NCBI GenBank assembly: GCA_036384915.1
Contig: DASVLJ010000019.1
Span: 1 to 64,000 of the forward strand
Direction of reading: 5' to 3'
Source: PKWO01 sp036384915
GTDB lineage: Bacteria; Pseudomonadota; Gammaproteobacteria; Burkholderiales; Burkholderiaceae_D
Length of the DNA: 64,000 nucleotides
The translations under genes were made by a program, and so were the position numbers. The notes below the pieces were generated by a model, which saw only the letters and a list, made by a program, of their open reading frames with translations, had not been told where the DNA came from and ran no database searches. Shown piece after piece: positions 9,313 through 17,986 of this stretch. Each line of letters starts with the position of its first letter. Positions within the stretch are counted from its first letter, which is position 1.

Positions 9313-9980
9313 CAGGCGGCTCCGGGCAGGCGCAGGCGGCGTTCGGCATAACGCACGCCGGCGGCCGATATCAGGCTTAACAGCAGGAACATTGCGCCGA
9401 CCAGGGTCAACGGTTCGGTATAGCGGAACGTTTCGGAACCGATGATCTTGCCTTCCTGCAGCAACTCGACGACGGTGATGACCGACAGCATCGGCGCATC
9501 CTTGAACATCGCGATCAGGTAGTTCCCCAGCGCCGGGACCACCGGCGGAATGGCTTGCGGCAGGATGATGCGGGCCAGCGTATCGGCACGGCTGAAGTTC
9601 AGCGCCGACGCCCCATCCCACTGGCTTTGCGGCACGCTCTCGATGCCGGCGCGATAGACTTCGGCGCAATACGCGCTATAGTGCAAGCCAAGCGCCAGCA
9701 CGCCTGTTGCGAATGGCGGGAATTTGATGCCGCCCAGCGGCGCGACGTAAAAAAGGAAATAGATCTGCACCAGCAGCGGCGTGCTGCGGACGGAGCTGAC
9801 GAAAAGGGTCGCCGCACGGGCCAAGGGCCTGGCGCCGAAGCGCCGCGCCATCGCCAATAGCAGCCCGAGCGTAACGGCCAACAACATGCCGGCAATAGTC
9901 GCCTCCACCGTCACGCACAGCGCACGCAACAAGGCGGGGACGATATGCAGTGCGAAGGCCCAATCGAAGACAGGCGTCAT
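9312..9980 (-). CDS. ehuD: ectoine ABC transporter permease
   Basis: A 222-residue HisM/GlnP-type permease. Several membrane helices are visible, and the EAA-like loop, with GASALNFSRADTLARIILPQA around residues 125-145, contacts the ATPase. ATG 9980 is chosen because it overlaps the ehuC stop by four bases (ATGA); the frame stays open upstream but there overlaps ehuC. With EhuC it forms the membrane channel of the ectoine importer. Confidence 0.86.
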   Translation of the reverse strand: MTPVFDWAFALHIVPALLRALCVTVEATIAGMLLAVTLGLLLAMARRFGARPLARAATLFVSSVRSTPLLVQIYFLFYVAPLGGIKFPPFATGVLALGLHYSAYCAEVYRAGIESVPQSQWDGASALNFSRADTLARIILPQAIPPVVPALGNYLIAMFKDAPMLSVITVVELLQEGKIIGSETFRYTEPLTLVGAMFLLLSLISAAGVRYAERRLRLPGAA

Positions 9981-10621
9981 CGCACTCTCCGAAACGCCCA
10001 CTCGACGCGCCGCATGCCGACGGAGATCAGCGAGGCCATGGCGAAATACATAAGCAGGATGAGGCAAAACAATTCCGTCGTGCGCAGCGATTCGGCACGC
10101 AGGATTTGTGCGTTCGACGTCAGTTCGTTGATCGTGATCAAGGATACGAGCGCCGTGTTCTTCAGCAATTCGATCAAGAGATTGCCGGCGGGCGGCAACA
10201 TGGCGGGAATCGCCTGAGGCACGATCACGCGCCACATCATTTGCGGCCGTGTCATATTGAGCGCGCTGGCCGCCTCGTATTGCTCGCGCGGCACGGCGGC
10301 AATCGCGCCGCGCACGATCTCCGCGCCATAGGCCCCGGAGTTCAAAGCAAGCACGGCGATGCCGACCGCTTCGGCCGGCAGGCTCAGGCCGAACAAGGGA
10401 AGCACATAATAAAACCAGAACAACTGCACCAAAGTGGACGTGCCGCGGAACACTTCGACGTACCAGGACACGGGCACACGCACCCAGGGCTCGCGCGAGG
10501 TGCGGGCGTAGCCGGCCGCCAGGCCGATCGGCACGGCCAGTGCGGCGGCGCACACCGTCAATTCGACGGTGACGGCCAGCCCTTTGAGCAAAGGCAACAG
10601 ATCGGAAGCCCAGTTATCCAT
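9977..10621 (-). CDS. ehuC: ectoine ABC transporter permease
   Basis: A 214-residue permease of the same family as ehuD. The EAA loop is visible as EAASALNMTRPQMMWRVIVP, with about five membrane helices. ATG 10621 overlaps the end of ehuB by eight bases and its stop overlaps ehuD by four, so the transporter genes are translationally coupled. It pairs with EhuD in the inner membrane. Confidence 0.86.
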   Translation of the reverse strand: MDNWASDLLPLLKGLAVTVELTVCAAALAVPIGLAAGYARTSREPWVRVPVSWYVEVFRGTSTLVQLFWFYYVLPLFGLSLPAEAVGIAVLALNSGAYGAEIVRGAIAAVPREQYEAASALNMTRPQMMWRVIVPQAIPAMLPPAGNLLIELLKNTALVSLITINELTSNAQILRAESLRTTELFCLILLMYFAMASLISVGMRRVEWAFRRVR

Positions 10622-11528
10622 CGATGTGTTCCTGCGCGCTTGGCGCGTGACAAAGCTGCTCGGCCGTCACGGGGCCGGGCATATCGCCCGGGCCAAAGCC
10701 GAACGCCGATACCAGCTTCAAGTGATCGCTCGAACCGACGAAGCCCTTTAACTGTTCATTGAAAGCCTTGACGAAATCCTTGTCTTCCTTGCGGAAGCCG
10801 AATGCACCATAACCGCGCGCCTTGTGGCCATCGATCACCGGCTCATTGAACGGCTGAGCACTTTCCATGCCACCGCCGGCTTTCCTCAACAGACTCGCCA
10901 CCGTGAGGCGCGTGCCGGCATAAGCGTCGACACGGCCGCTTTTCAAGCCTTCGAGTGCGCTCGGCGCATCGGGGAAGATCAGTAACTGGTCCGGCTTCAC
11001 GCCCAAGGCATCGGCATAGCCGTTCTCCACCGCCCCGGTCACGACTCCGAGTTTCAGGTCGGGATTGGCCGCAATATCCTGGTAGCTGTGGATATTGCGC
11101 GGATTGCCCGCCGCCACGGCAAACGCATCGCTGATGCCGTAGGTCGGGTTGGAGAAGGCGATCTGCTTGCAGCGCGGCGGCAAGACATACATGCCGGCGG
11201 CGATCATGTCGAAACGTCCAGCATGCAAACCGGGAATCAAGGCGCCGAACTCGGTCAGCACGCCCTGCACTTCCACCACGCCCATGCGCGCCAGCACCAC
11301 GCGCGCAATCTCGGGGGCCTCGCCGGTGAGCTTGCCGCTGGCCGGGTCCAGGTAGGCGAACGGCGCCTCGTTGGCGTAGCCGATGCGTATCCTCTTGGTG
11401 GCGATCGCCTTTTGCATGGTGGTCTGATCCGCACCGGCCACGGCGCCTGACTCGTTTTCTCTGGGGGCGCACGCGGCCAGCGTCATCGCCAGTGCCATCA
11501 TGAACAACCGGGCGGCCGGGCGGACCAT
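10614..11528 (-). CDS. ehuB: ectoine/hydroxyectoine-binding lipoprotein
   Basis: A 304-residue solute-binding protein of the SBP_bac_3 family. It has a lipoprotein signal with Cys20 in LAAC, so it should be anchored in the periplasm. The mature domain begins with the typical RIRIGYANEAPFAYLD and continues TGEAPEIARVV. Ligand specificity is inferred from context: it starts three bases after ectD stops. It captures ectoine or hydroxyectoine for EhuCD-EhuA. EhuB proteins are often described as soluble periplasmic proteins; a lipid anchor is a small deviation. Confidence 0.88.
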   Translation of the reverse strand: MVRPAARLFMMALAMTLAACAPRENESGAVAGADQTTMQKAIATKRIRIGYANEAPFAYLDPASGKLTGEAPEIARVVLARMGVVEVQGVLTEFGALIPGLHAGRFDMIAAGMYVLPPRCKQIAFSNPTYGISDAFAVAAGNPRNIHSYQDIAANPDLKLGVVTGAVENGYADALGVKPDQLLIFPDAPSALEGLKSGRVDAYAGTRLTVASLLRKAGGGMESAQPFNEPVIDGHKARGYGAFGFRKEDKDFVKAFNEQLKGFVGSSDHLKLVSAFGFGPGDMPGPVTAEQLCHAPSAQEHIDG

Positions 11529-11531
11529 GGC

Positions 11532-12530
11532 TCAACCTTCGGCGAATAATGCGGCTTGTTCATATTCCTGCCCGGTACGCGGCTCAGGCGGACTCGCCTT
11601 CGGCTGAAAGGCTTCGTCAAGGTGCAGGGGCTTGAGCGCGCCGACACTGTCGCGCGCCGCGATGCATTCCGGGCGCGGCTTCAAGCCGAAATGCGGATCG
11701 GCCAAGCGATTGTGCACGCTGTTGTAGACCAGGAAGATATTGGTGCGCGGATGGTGCGAGATATTGCTGTTGGAGCCGTGCATGGTATTGCAATCGAAGA
11801 ACACCACCGAACCTGCCCGACCCTCGATGGCGCGTATGCCGGCATTGGCGGTCAGCATGCGCAGGCTGTCGCGGTCGGGAACGCCATATTCCTGGCGCCG
11901 CAGCGACTGCTTGTAGTGCTCGTCCGGCGTCTGGCCCACGCAGGAAATGAAATAGGAATGCGAGCCTGGAATCAGCATCAGCGGGCCATTGACGGCATTG
12001 TTGTCGGTCAAAAGAATCGAGCAGCTCAGCGCCCGCATTTCCGGCATGCCGTCTTCCACGTGCCAGGTCTCGAAGTCGGAATGCCAGTAAAATTCCTTGC
12101 CTTCGAACTCTGGCTTGATGTTGACGCGCGATTGGTGGATATAGACGTCCGAGCCGAGGATCTGTTGCGCAACCCCGGCCAGGCGCGCATCGCGCGCCAG
12201 GTTGCCCATCAGCTTGTTGAGCTTGTGCACCATGAAGATGGAACGCACGGCCCGGCTTTCCGGCTCGACGATCAATTCGTCGCGCCCGGCCAACGCACTG
12301 TCCTTCGCCATGGCGCCGACTTCCGCCAGCAGGACTGCCACCTCGCGCGCCGAGAAAAAGCCGGGCAGGAACAGGAAACCCTCGCGCTCGTAGCTGGCAA
12401 GCTCTTCTTCGGACAGCGGCTGCGGCGCCGCATAGGGTTCATCGCGATAGACGACGGGTTCGCGCCGCGTGATGATGGCGGCATCGCGCTCCACGCGCGA
12501 TTCGTATAGATCGGTGATCGGCAGCGTCAT
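11532..12530 (-). CDS. ectD: ectoine 5-hydroxylase
   Basis: A 332-residue Fe(II)/2-oxoglutarate-dependent dioxygenase that converts ectoine to 5-hydroxyectoine. The iron ligands are visible as the WHSDFETW segment (HxD, about residues 148-155) and a distal His in DCNTMHGSNSNIS (about 250). The downstream Arg in HHPRTNIFLVYNS would bind 2-oxoglutarate. ATG 12530 overlaps the ectC stop by four bases. The length is slightly above the usual ~300 because of an extended C-terminus. Its presence means the strain should make hydroxyectoine. Confidence 0.95.
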   Translation of the reverse strand: MTLPITDLYESRVERDAAIITRREPVVYRDEPYAAPQPLSEEELASYEREGFLFLPGFFSAREVAVLLAEVGAMAKDSALAGRDELIVEPESRAVRSIFMVHKLNKLMGNLARDARLAGVAQQILGSDVYIHQSRVNIKPEFEGKEFYWHSDFETWHVEDGMPEMRALSCSILLTDNNAVNGPLMLIPGSHSYFISCVGQTPDEHYKQSLRRQEYGVPDRDSLRMLTANAGIRAIEGRAGSVVFFDCNTMHGSNSNISHHPRTNIFLVYNSVHNRLADPHFGLKPRPECIAARDSVGALKPLHLDEAFQPKASPPEPRTGQEYEQAALFAEG

Positions 12531-12952
12531 TTGCGTTCTCCTTTGCCGGTGACGATACCCGGCGGTATTTCAGAGGAAGAAGGATAGGATCCGTCGGCGT
12601 CGTGCACTTCCTTGCCGTGCAAAGGCGGGTTGAACACGCAGATCAGACGCAGGTCGGACTTGGCGCGCACGATATGGCGGTCGTGCTGATCAAGCGCATA
12701 GACCGTGCCGGGCTTGATCGGATAATTCGCTCCGGTCTCGCACAACTCGACCTCGCCTTCGCCTTCGACGCACAACACCGCCTCCAGGTGGTTGAGATAT
12801 TGCATGGGCGTCTCGGTGCCGCGGAACATCGTGGTTTCGTGCAGCGAAAAGCCCATCTTGTCGGATGCCAGCAGCACGCGCAGGCTGGTCCAGGTCTTGG
12901 ACTTCACCTCGCGCTCGGTGCCCTTGCATTGTTCGATGTCTCTCACGATCAT
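12527..12952 (-). CDS. ectC: L-ectoine synthase
   Basis: A 141-residue cupin enzyme that cyclises N-gamma-acetyl-diaminobutyrate to ectoine, the last step of the pathway. The start MIVRDIEQCKGTEREV is typical of the family. The cupin core with CVEGEGEVEL and the metal- and substrate-lining segment ALDQHDRHIVRA are visible. It begins nine bases after ectB and overlaps ectD. Confidence 0.96.
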   Translation of the reverse strand: MIVRDIEQCKGTEREVKSKTWTSLRVLLASDKMGFSLHETTMFRGTETPMQYLNHLEAVLCVEGEGEVELCETGANYPIKPGTVYALDQHDRHIVRAKSDLRLICVFNPPLHGKEVHDADGSYPSSSEIPPGIVTGKGERK

Positions 12953-12961
12953 CGCGGCCTC

Positions 12962-14296
12962 CTAGCTATGCATGAGTTCGGGAAACGGCGGGCGCGCCGG
13001 TATGGCGTTGTGCGCCTCGGCCACGATGCTGTCTTCCAGTATCTGCAAGCCCTTATGCAGCAGCTTGTCGTCGATCAGCAAGGGCGGGAGCAGCTTGATC
13101 ACTTCGTCGCCGGCACCTGCGGTTTCGACAATCAAGCCATTGTCGAAGGCGCGCCGCGCGATCTTCTTGTGCAATTCGCCGATCGCGTCATGACCCAGGC
13201 CGCTGCGATCGCTCAGATGGACGCCGCAGATCAGTCCCCGGCCACGCAGTTTGACGTCGAGCTCGGGCCGCTTGCTGTGCAGCGTGCGGCACCACTTCCT
13301 GAGCAGGTCGGCCTTGCGCTGGACCAGTTCGCTCATGCCCTCGCTGCGCCAAAAGCTTTCCAGCGCATGCGCGGCCGTAACGAAGGCAAGGTTGTTGCCG
13401 CGGAATGTGCCGTTGTGCTCGCCTGGGCGCCAGCGGTCCAGCTCCGGCTTCAACATCACCATCGACAGCGGCAAACCGTAGCCGGACAGCGACTTGGACA
13501 TGGTCACGATATCGGGATGGATGCCGGATTCCTCGAAGCCGAAGAAGCGCCCTGTGCGGCCGCAGCCGACCTGGATTTCATCGACGATCAAGAGCATGTC
13601 GTGCTTGCGGCATACCTGCTCCAGCGCCTGCAGCCATTCCTTGCTGGCGACGTGCACCCCGCCCTCGCCCTGCACCGTCTCCACAATGGCGGCAGCGGGC
13701 TTGTCGATGCCCGATGCCGGATCGCCCAGCATGCGGTCGAGGTAAGCGATCGTATCGGCGCCGGGACCGAGGTAACCGTCATAAGGCATGAAGGTGACGT
13801 TGCCAAGTCCGATTCCCGCACCTTGGCGGAAATGCGCATTCCCGGTTGCGGCGAGGGCACCGGCCGAGACGCCGTGGAAACCGTTGGTAAACGAAATCAC
13901 GTTTGCCCTCTGCTTCACTTTGCGCGCCAGCTTCAGTGCGGCCTCCACCGCATTGGCGCCGGTCGGGCCGGTGAATTGCAGCACATAGTCCATGCCGCGC
14001 GGCTGAAGGATGATGTGCTCGAAGGTCTTGAGAAAGTGCTCCTTGGCGGACGTCGCCATGTCGAGTCCGTGCACCACGCCGTCGGACTGCAGGTATTCGA
14101 TCAGCTTTTCCCGCAGCAACGGGTTGTTGTGCCCATAGTTGAGCGCGCCGGCGCCGGCGAAGAAGTCGATGTAGGCTTTGCCGTCCTCACCCCAGATCTG
14201 GGCGCCGCGCGCCCGCGTAAACACTGCCGGGAACGACCTGATGTAGTACCGGACGTTCGATTCCATATGATTGAAGGTGTCGAGATTCTGATTCAT
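12962..14296 (-). CDS. ectB: diaminobutyrate-2-oxoglutarate aminotransferase
   Basis: A 444-residue class III PLP aminotransferase that makes L-2,4-diaminobutyrate from aspartate semialdehyde and glutamate, the first step of ectoine synthesis. Start ATG 14296 (MNQNLDTFNHMESNVRYYIR) matches the family N-terminus and follows GGAGAG. The PLP-binding motif LLIVDEIQVGCGRTGRFFGFE and the Schiff-base lysine in TMSKSLSGYGLP are present. The last 110 bases of the ectA frame overlap its start. No dedicated aspartokinase gene is in this cluster. Confidence 0.96.
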   Translation of the reverse strand: MNQNLDTFNHMESNVRYYIRSFPAVFTRARGAQIWGEDGKAYIDFFAGAGALNYGHNNPLLREKLIEYLQSDGVVHGLDMATSAKEHFLKTFEHIILQPRGMDYVLQFTGPTGANAVEAALKLARKVKQRANVISFTNGFHGVSAGALAATGNAHFRQGAGIGLGNVTFMPYDGYLGPGADTIAYLDRMLGDPASGIDKPAAAIVETVQGEGGVHVASKEWLQALEQVCRKHDMLLIVDEIQVGCGRTGRFFGFEESGIHPDIVTMSKSLSGYGLPLSMVMLKPELDRWRPGEHNGTFRGNNLAFVTAAHALESFWRSEGMSELVQRKADLLRKWCRTLHSKRPELDVKLRGRGLICGVHLSDRSGLGHDAIGELHKKIARRAFDNGLIVETAGAGDEVIKLLPPLLIDDKLLHKGLQILEDSIVAEAHNAIPARPPFPELMHS

Positions 14297-14846
14297 CACT
14301 GCTCTCCATTTGAAACGGTCCAATGTGGAAAAGGTATTCGTCTTCGTGCGCCTGGCCGTGGAACATGGCCTTGGCGAATTCGATGCTGATCTCGCAGCGC
14401 GCGCCGATCTCTTCGGCAAAGGCGGAAAACAGCTTGCGCGAAGGCGTATTGGTTGGCGCGACCGTGGCTTCGAGATAACGCACGTGACGCAAATGTTTGC
14501 GTTCAAGCAAGTGGCGCAGCATGGCGCTGCCTATGCCCTTCCTGCGAAAACCTTCGGACACGGCCACCTGCCAGACGAACAGCGTGTCTTCGCTATCGGG
14601 CCTCAGATAGGCGGAGATGAAGCCGGCCAGCCTGCCGTCTTTGCGCGCGACCACGCAGGTGCGGGAAAAGTGCCGGCACAGCAGCAGGTAAGCATAGGTG
14701 GAGTTGTTGTCCAGCGCGCTGCAGGAACGTACCAGGGATTCGAGGTCGGCTCCGTCGCCCGGTTTCGGTTCGCTCAATTGGACGGGTAAGTCAGGATGTA
14801 CAGCATGTACGGCAGGAATACTTCTCGGGGTCAGGTTTCGATGCAT
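14187..14846 (-). CDS. ectA: diaminobutyrate acetyltransferase
   Basis: A 219-residue GNAT enzyme that acetylates L-2,4-diaminobutyrate, the second ectoine step. The acetyl-CoA motif is WQVAVSEGFRRKGIGSAML; the family ends HEDEYLFHIGPF at residue ~178. After that the frame runs a further 41 residues into ectB instead of stopping. Two TGA codons lie in another frame right at the ectB start, so a small indel may have removed a normal stop. The catalytic domain is complete, so activity is expected. ATG 14846 is preferred over an upstream TTG at 14903, which would add a non-homologous leader. It is the first gene of the operon. Confidence 0.92.
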   Translation of the reverse strand: MHRNLTPRSIPAVHAVHPDLPVQLSEPKPGDGADLESLVRSCSALDNNSTYAYLLLCRHFSRTCVVARKDGRLAGFISAYLRPDSEDTLFVWQVAVSEGFRRKGIGSAMLRHLLERKHLRHVRYLEATVAPTNTPSRKLFSAFAEEIGARCEISIEFAKAMFHGQAHEDEYLFHIGPFQMESSDESESRHLQSYGIERPVLHQVVPGSVYAGARRPDLG

Positions 14847-15000
14847 TGGACTCGATGTCCATCCGTCTCGGCAAAGCTGCGCCCGCCCCGCTCGCGCAGG
14901 CAATGTTCAACGGGTAGCAGGAACGCCGCCGGCACCGGTGTGAATTTTGGCTTGCAAACTGGACACACCAGAGCGTTAAACGGAGGCTCTAGGTTGTTGT

Positions 15001-15029
15001 AACATAAGGGTGGACGCCCATGTTATCAA
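15001..15029 (-). promoter_or_regulatory. candidate promoter of the ectABCD-ehuBCDA-opgH operon
   Basis: On the minus strand TTGATA (15029 to 15024) and TATGTT (15006 to 15001) are separated by exactly 17 bases. The site lies in the 206-base gap between the mscS stop and the ectA start. The predicted transcript would have a leader of about 150 bases. Confidence 0.5.
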
Positions 15030-15052
15030 AAAGTTCACATTGATTTTGCCTA

Positions 15053-16165
15053 TCAATGGCTGATCCGCTTCGGCGCCGTATTCCTGGCGGCCTGTTCGCG
15101 TGCCAGGGCGATCGAAGAATATGTCGCGCGGTTGCCGTCCGGCAGCGCGATATCGGCCCCCGCAGCGCTCAAGTGCTTCATGATGCCGAGATTGATGTCT
15201 TGCTGAATGTTCATGTATAGATCGTAGTCGGTGTCGAGCACGGTATACACCACCTCGAATTCCAGCGCGGACGCGCCGAGCTTGACGAAATGGGCGCGAC
15301 CGAAACTCACTTTCTCGAACTTCTCGATGATCTGCCGCACCATGCCGGGAATTTTCTCGACCAATTCCACCGGTGTCTGGTAAGAAAGATTGAGCCGGAA
15401 CACGATGCGCCGCTGCGACATGCGCTTGAAATTCTGTATCGTCAGCTTGAGCAGGTTCATGTTGGAACAGACGATCTGCTCGCCGCTGATGCTGCGGATA
15501 TGCGTCGATTTCATGCCGATACGCTCCACCGTTCCCGAGATGTCGCCCGCGGTGATGGAATCGCCGACCTCGAAGGGCTTGTCGACCGCAATCGAAATCG
15601 CGGCAAACAGGTCGCCCAGGATATTCTGCAGCGCCAGCGCAATGGCCACGCCGCCCACGCCCAAGCTGGCAATCAACGTGGTGATGTTGACGCCCGCATT
15701 CTCCAGCACGGCCAGCAACACGATGGCCCACACACCGACGTGCATCAGCGAAGTCAGCAGTGTGGCGATCACGAGATTGGTACCGCGCCGCTCCAGCAAA
15801 TGGTCGCGCTTCCAGATCGAGGCCATGCGGTGCGCCCACAAGCCGCTTTGCAGCGCCAGCATGATGAACCATAGATGGGCCACGACCGTGGTCCAGCGCC
15901 CGGACAGGCTCAAGGCGCTGGAGCCTATCATGAGCGAGGCCAGGCCAACCAGCAGCCAATTGGTTGCCGCCAATACTTCGGCAACGGTTTGCGCGATGCG
16001 TGCCTGCCTAGTTTCGGACTTGGCATTAAGCCGCGCCACCGCCAGTTTCAATGCGCCCAGCATGATGAGGAAAGACATGCAGGCCAGCACCAGGGCGCCC
16101 AGCCATTCCCAAACCGGCAAACCGAATAGCGTGTCGTTGCCGAAGAATTGCGACAGTTGGGACAT
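15053..16165 (-). CDS. MscS-family mechanosensitive channel
   Basis: A 370-residue small-conductance mechanosensitive channel. Four N-terminal membrane segments are followed by the pore helix with its Gly/Ala pattern (ASLGVGGVAIALALQNILGDLFAA, about residues 163-186). The beta domain follows (PFEVGDSITAGDISGTVERIGMKSTHIR), then the C-terminal cage domain. Such channels release solutes, ectoine included, upon osmotic down-shift. It lies 206 bases upstream of ectA on the same strand and is divergent from opgD, so its context is osmotic adaptation. Confidence 0.92.
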   Translation of the reverse strand: MSQLSQFFGNDTLFGLPVWEWLGALVLACMSFLIMLGALKLAVARLNAKSETRQARIAQTVAEVLAATNWLLVGLASLMIGSSALSLSGRWTTVVAHLWFIMLALQSGLWAHRMASIWKRDHLLERRGTNLVIATLLTSLMHVGVWAIVLLAVLENAGVNITTLIASLGVGGVAIALALQNILGDLFAAISIAVDKPFEVGDSITAGDISGTVERIGMKSTHIRSISGEQIVCSNMNLLKLTIQNFKRMSQRRIVFRLNLSYQTPVELVEKIPGMVRQIIEKFEKVSFGRAHFVKLGASALEFEVVYTVLDTDYDLYMNIQQDINLGIMKHLSAAGADIALPDGNRATYSSIALAREQAARNTAPKRISH

Positions 16166-16263
16166 GGCGAGCCTCTCGATGGAGTTGGCCGATGCACGGC
16201 AGGAGAAGTTGGCGATTGGATAAAAGCGCCGCGGATGAAGTTCCGCCTTTCCCCAAAGCGATC

Positions 16264-16280
16264 TTGCAAAAATTTTGCAA
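16264..16280. promoter_or_regulatory. perfect palindrome between mscS and opgD
   Basis: TTGCAAAA-A-TTTTGCAA is an exact 8-1-8 inverted repeat. It lies in the 213-base divergent promoter region, 98 bases from the mscS start and 98 bases from the opgD start. It could be an operator shared by both genes. The binding protein is unknown. Confidence 0.45.
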
Positions 16281-16378
16281 AACAGAAAAACACCGTGTCA
16301 ACGGAACTTTCGTGCCGGCTGTTATTTCTTAATGGGGGACGCCCGTCCAAACGTACAACAAAAAAACCTTCTCCTCAT

Positions 16379-17986
16379 ATGAAACGACGCGACTTACTCA
16401 AGGCTTCCGCCGCGCTTGGCCTGTCCGGCTGGGCCGGCACCATGTCCCCGCTCCTGGCCGCGCCTGCCGCGCCGGCCGCGACCGATCCAAAGCTGTTCGG
16501 GGGCTCCTATGCTTTCGATTACGCCTGGCTCAAGGGCCAGGCGCGCGCCCTGGCCGATCATCCTTATGAAAGCACGGCCAACAAGGTACCCGATGAAATC
16601 AAGAACCTGAACTGGGACCAGTTCCAAGCCATCGGTTACCGCAAAGAACACGCGCTTTGGGTCAACGACAACCTCCGCTTTCAGGTGAAATTCTTTCATT
16701 TGGGGCTGTTCTTCAAGGATCCGGTGCGTATGTATGAAGTCAGGGACGGGCAGGCGCAGGAAATCGCCTATTCGCCCGATCTGTTCGACTACGGCAAGAG
16801 CGGCTTGCACGGCGAGCGGCTGCCCAAGGACCTGGGCTTTGCCGGGTTTCGGGTCAATTTCCACACCGACCTGACGCGCGACATTACAGCCTTTCTCGGT
16901 GCCAGCTATTTCCGCGCCGTCGGCGGCGACTGGCAATACGGCTTGTCGGCACGCGGCCTGGCGATCGATTCAGGCCTGGCCACACCGGAGGAATTCCCTC
17001 GTTTCACCAAGTTCTGGCTCGAACGCCCCGCGCCCGGCGCGGACAACCTGGTGGTCTATGCCCTGCTCGATTCGCCTAGCGTGGCCGGCGCCTACCGCTT
17101 CGATATCCGTCCCGGCGACACGCAGATCATGGATATCGATGCCGCGCTCTATCCACGCAAGCTCATCACCCATCTCGGCGTGGCGCCGCTGACTTCCATG
17201 TTCCGCTGCGGCGAAAACGAATGCCGCGCGCGCAACGATTGGCGCGCCAGCATCCACGATTCGGACGGCCTGTCGATGTGGCGCGGCAACGGCGAATGGG
17301 TGTGGCGACCGCTGACCGATCCGGCCCACGTGCAATACAACGTCTACCAGGACGATGCGCCGCGCGGCTTCGGCCTCTTGCAGCGCGACCGCAATTTCGA
17401 CCACTATCAGGACGACGGCGTGTTCTATGAACGCCGCCCCAGTCTGTGGGTCGAACCCAAGACGGGTTGGGGCAAGGGTTCGGTGCAATTGATCGAGCTG
17501 CCCACCGAGGACGAAACCTCTGATAACATTGTGGCCTTTTGGCACCCCGACACCCCGGTTCAGCCGGGAAAAGAGTTGTTGTTTGCCTATCGGCTGTATT
17601 GGGGCACGCGCATGCCGTTCGCGCCGACATTGGCCCAGGTAGCGGCCACGCGCACCGGCGAAGGCGGCATCGTGGGACAGAAGCACAGCTACTTTTCGTG
17701 GCGCTTCGTGGTCGATTTTGCCGGCGGAGATTTGAGCCTGTTGAGCAAGGATAGCCCGCCCAAGGCGGTGATCACGGCTTCGCGCGGCGAGATCGAACTG
17801 GTTTCGGCCCGCCCGCTCGACGCGATCCGCGGCTACCGGGCGATGTTCGATCTAAAACCAGGTGCGGGGACGAACGCGCGCAGCAACGAGCCGATCAATC
17901 TGCGGCTTTATCTTGCCGTGGACGGGCGTGCCTTGACTGAGACTTGGCTGTATCAATGGATTCCCCCCGCAAATCAACCCTTTTGA
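16379..17986 (+). CDS. opgD: glucans biosynthesis protein D (Tat-exported)
   Basis: A 535-residue periplasmic OpgD/MdoD protein of the OpgG family, which shapes osmoregulated periplasmic glucans after OpgH makes the backbone. It starts with a twin-arginine signal (MKRRDLLKASAALGLSGWAG) and a predicted cleavage after the alanine-rich stretch near residue 30. The mature start LFGGSYAFDYAWLKGQARAL and the later RCGENECRARNDWRASIHDSDGLSM region match the family. ATG 16379 is supported by the Tat signal. It is divergent from mscS and lies about 8 kb from opgH, with the ectoine operon between. Its 3' end overlaps the next gene's likely start. Confidence 0.95.
   Translation: MKRRDLLKASAALGLSGWAGTMSPLLAAPAAPAATDPKLFGGSYAFDYAWLKGQARALADHPYESTANKVPDEIKNLNWDQFQAIGYRKEHALWVNDNLRFQVKFFHLGLFFKDPVRMYEVRDGQAQEIAYSPDLFDYGKSGLHGERLPKDLGFAGFRVNFHTDLTRDITAFLGASYFRAVGGDWQYGLSARGLAIDSGLATPEEFPRFTKFWLERPAPGADNLVVYALLDSPSVAGAYRFDIRPGDTQIMDIDAALYPRKLITHLGVAPLTSMFRCGENECRARNDWRASIHDSDGLSMWRGNGEWVWRPLTDPAHVQYNVYQDDAPRGFGLLQRDRNFDHYQDDGVFYERRPSLWVEPKTGWGKGSVQLIELPTEDETSDNIVAFWHPDTPVQPGKELLFAYRLYWGTRMPFAPTLAQVAATRTGEGGIVGQKHSYFSWRFVVDFAGGDLSLLSKDSPPKAVITASRGEIELVSARPLDAIRGYRAMFDLKPGAGTNARSNEPINLRLYLAVDGRALTETWLYQWIPPANQPF

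Noticed and set aside
13494..13745. possible CRISPR or regular repeats in the window
   Set aside because: No array of spaced identical repeats was found here or elsewhere. The apparent periodicities are GC-rich codon patterns.
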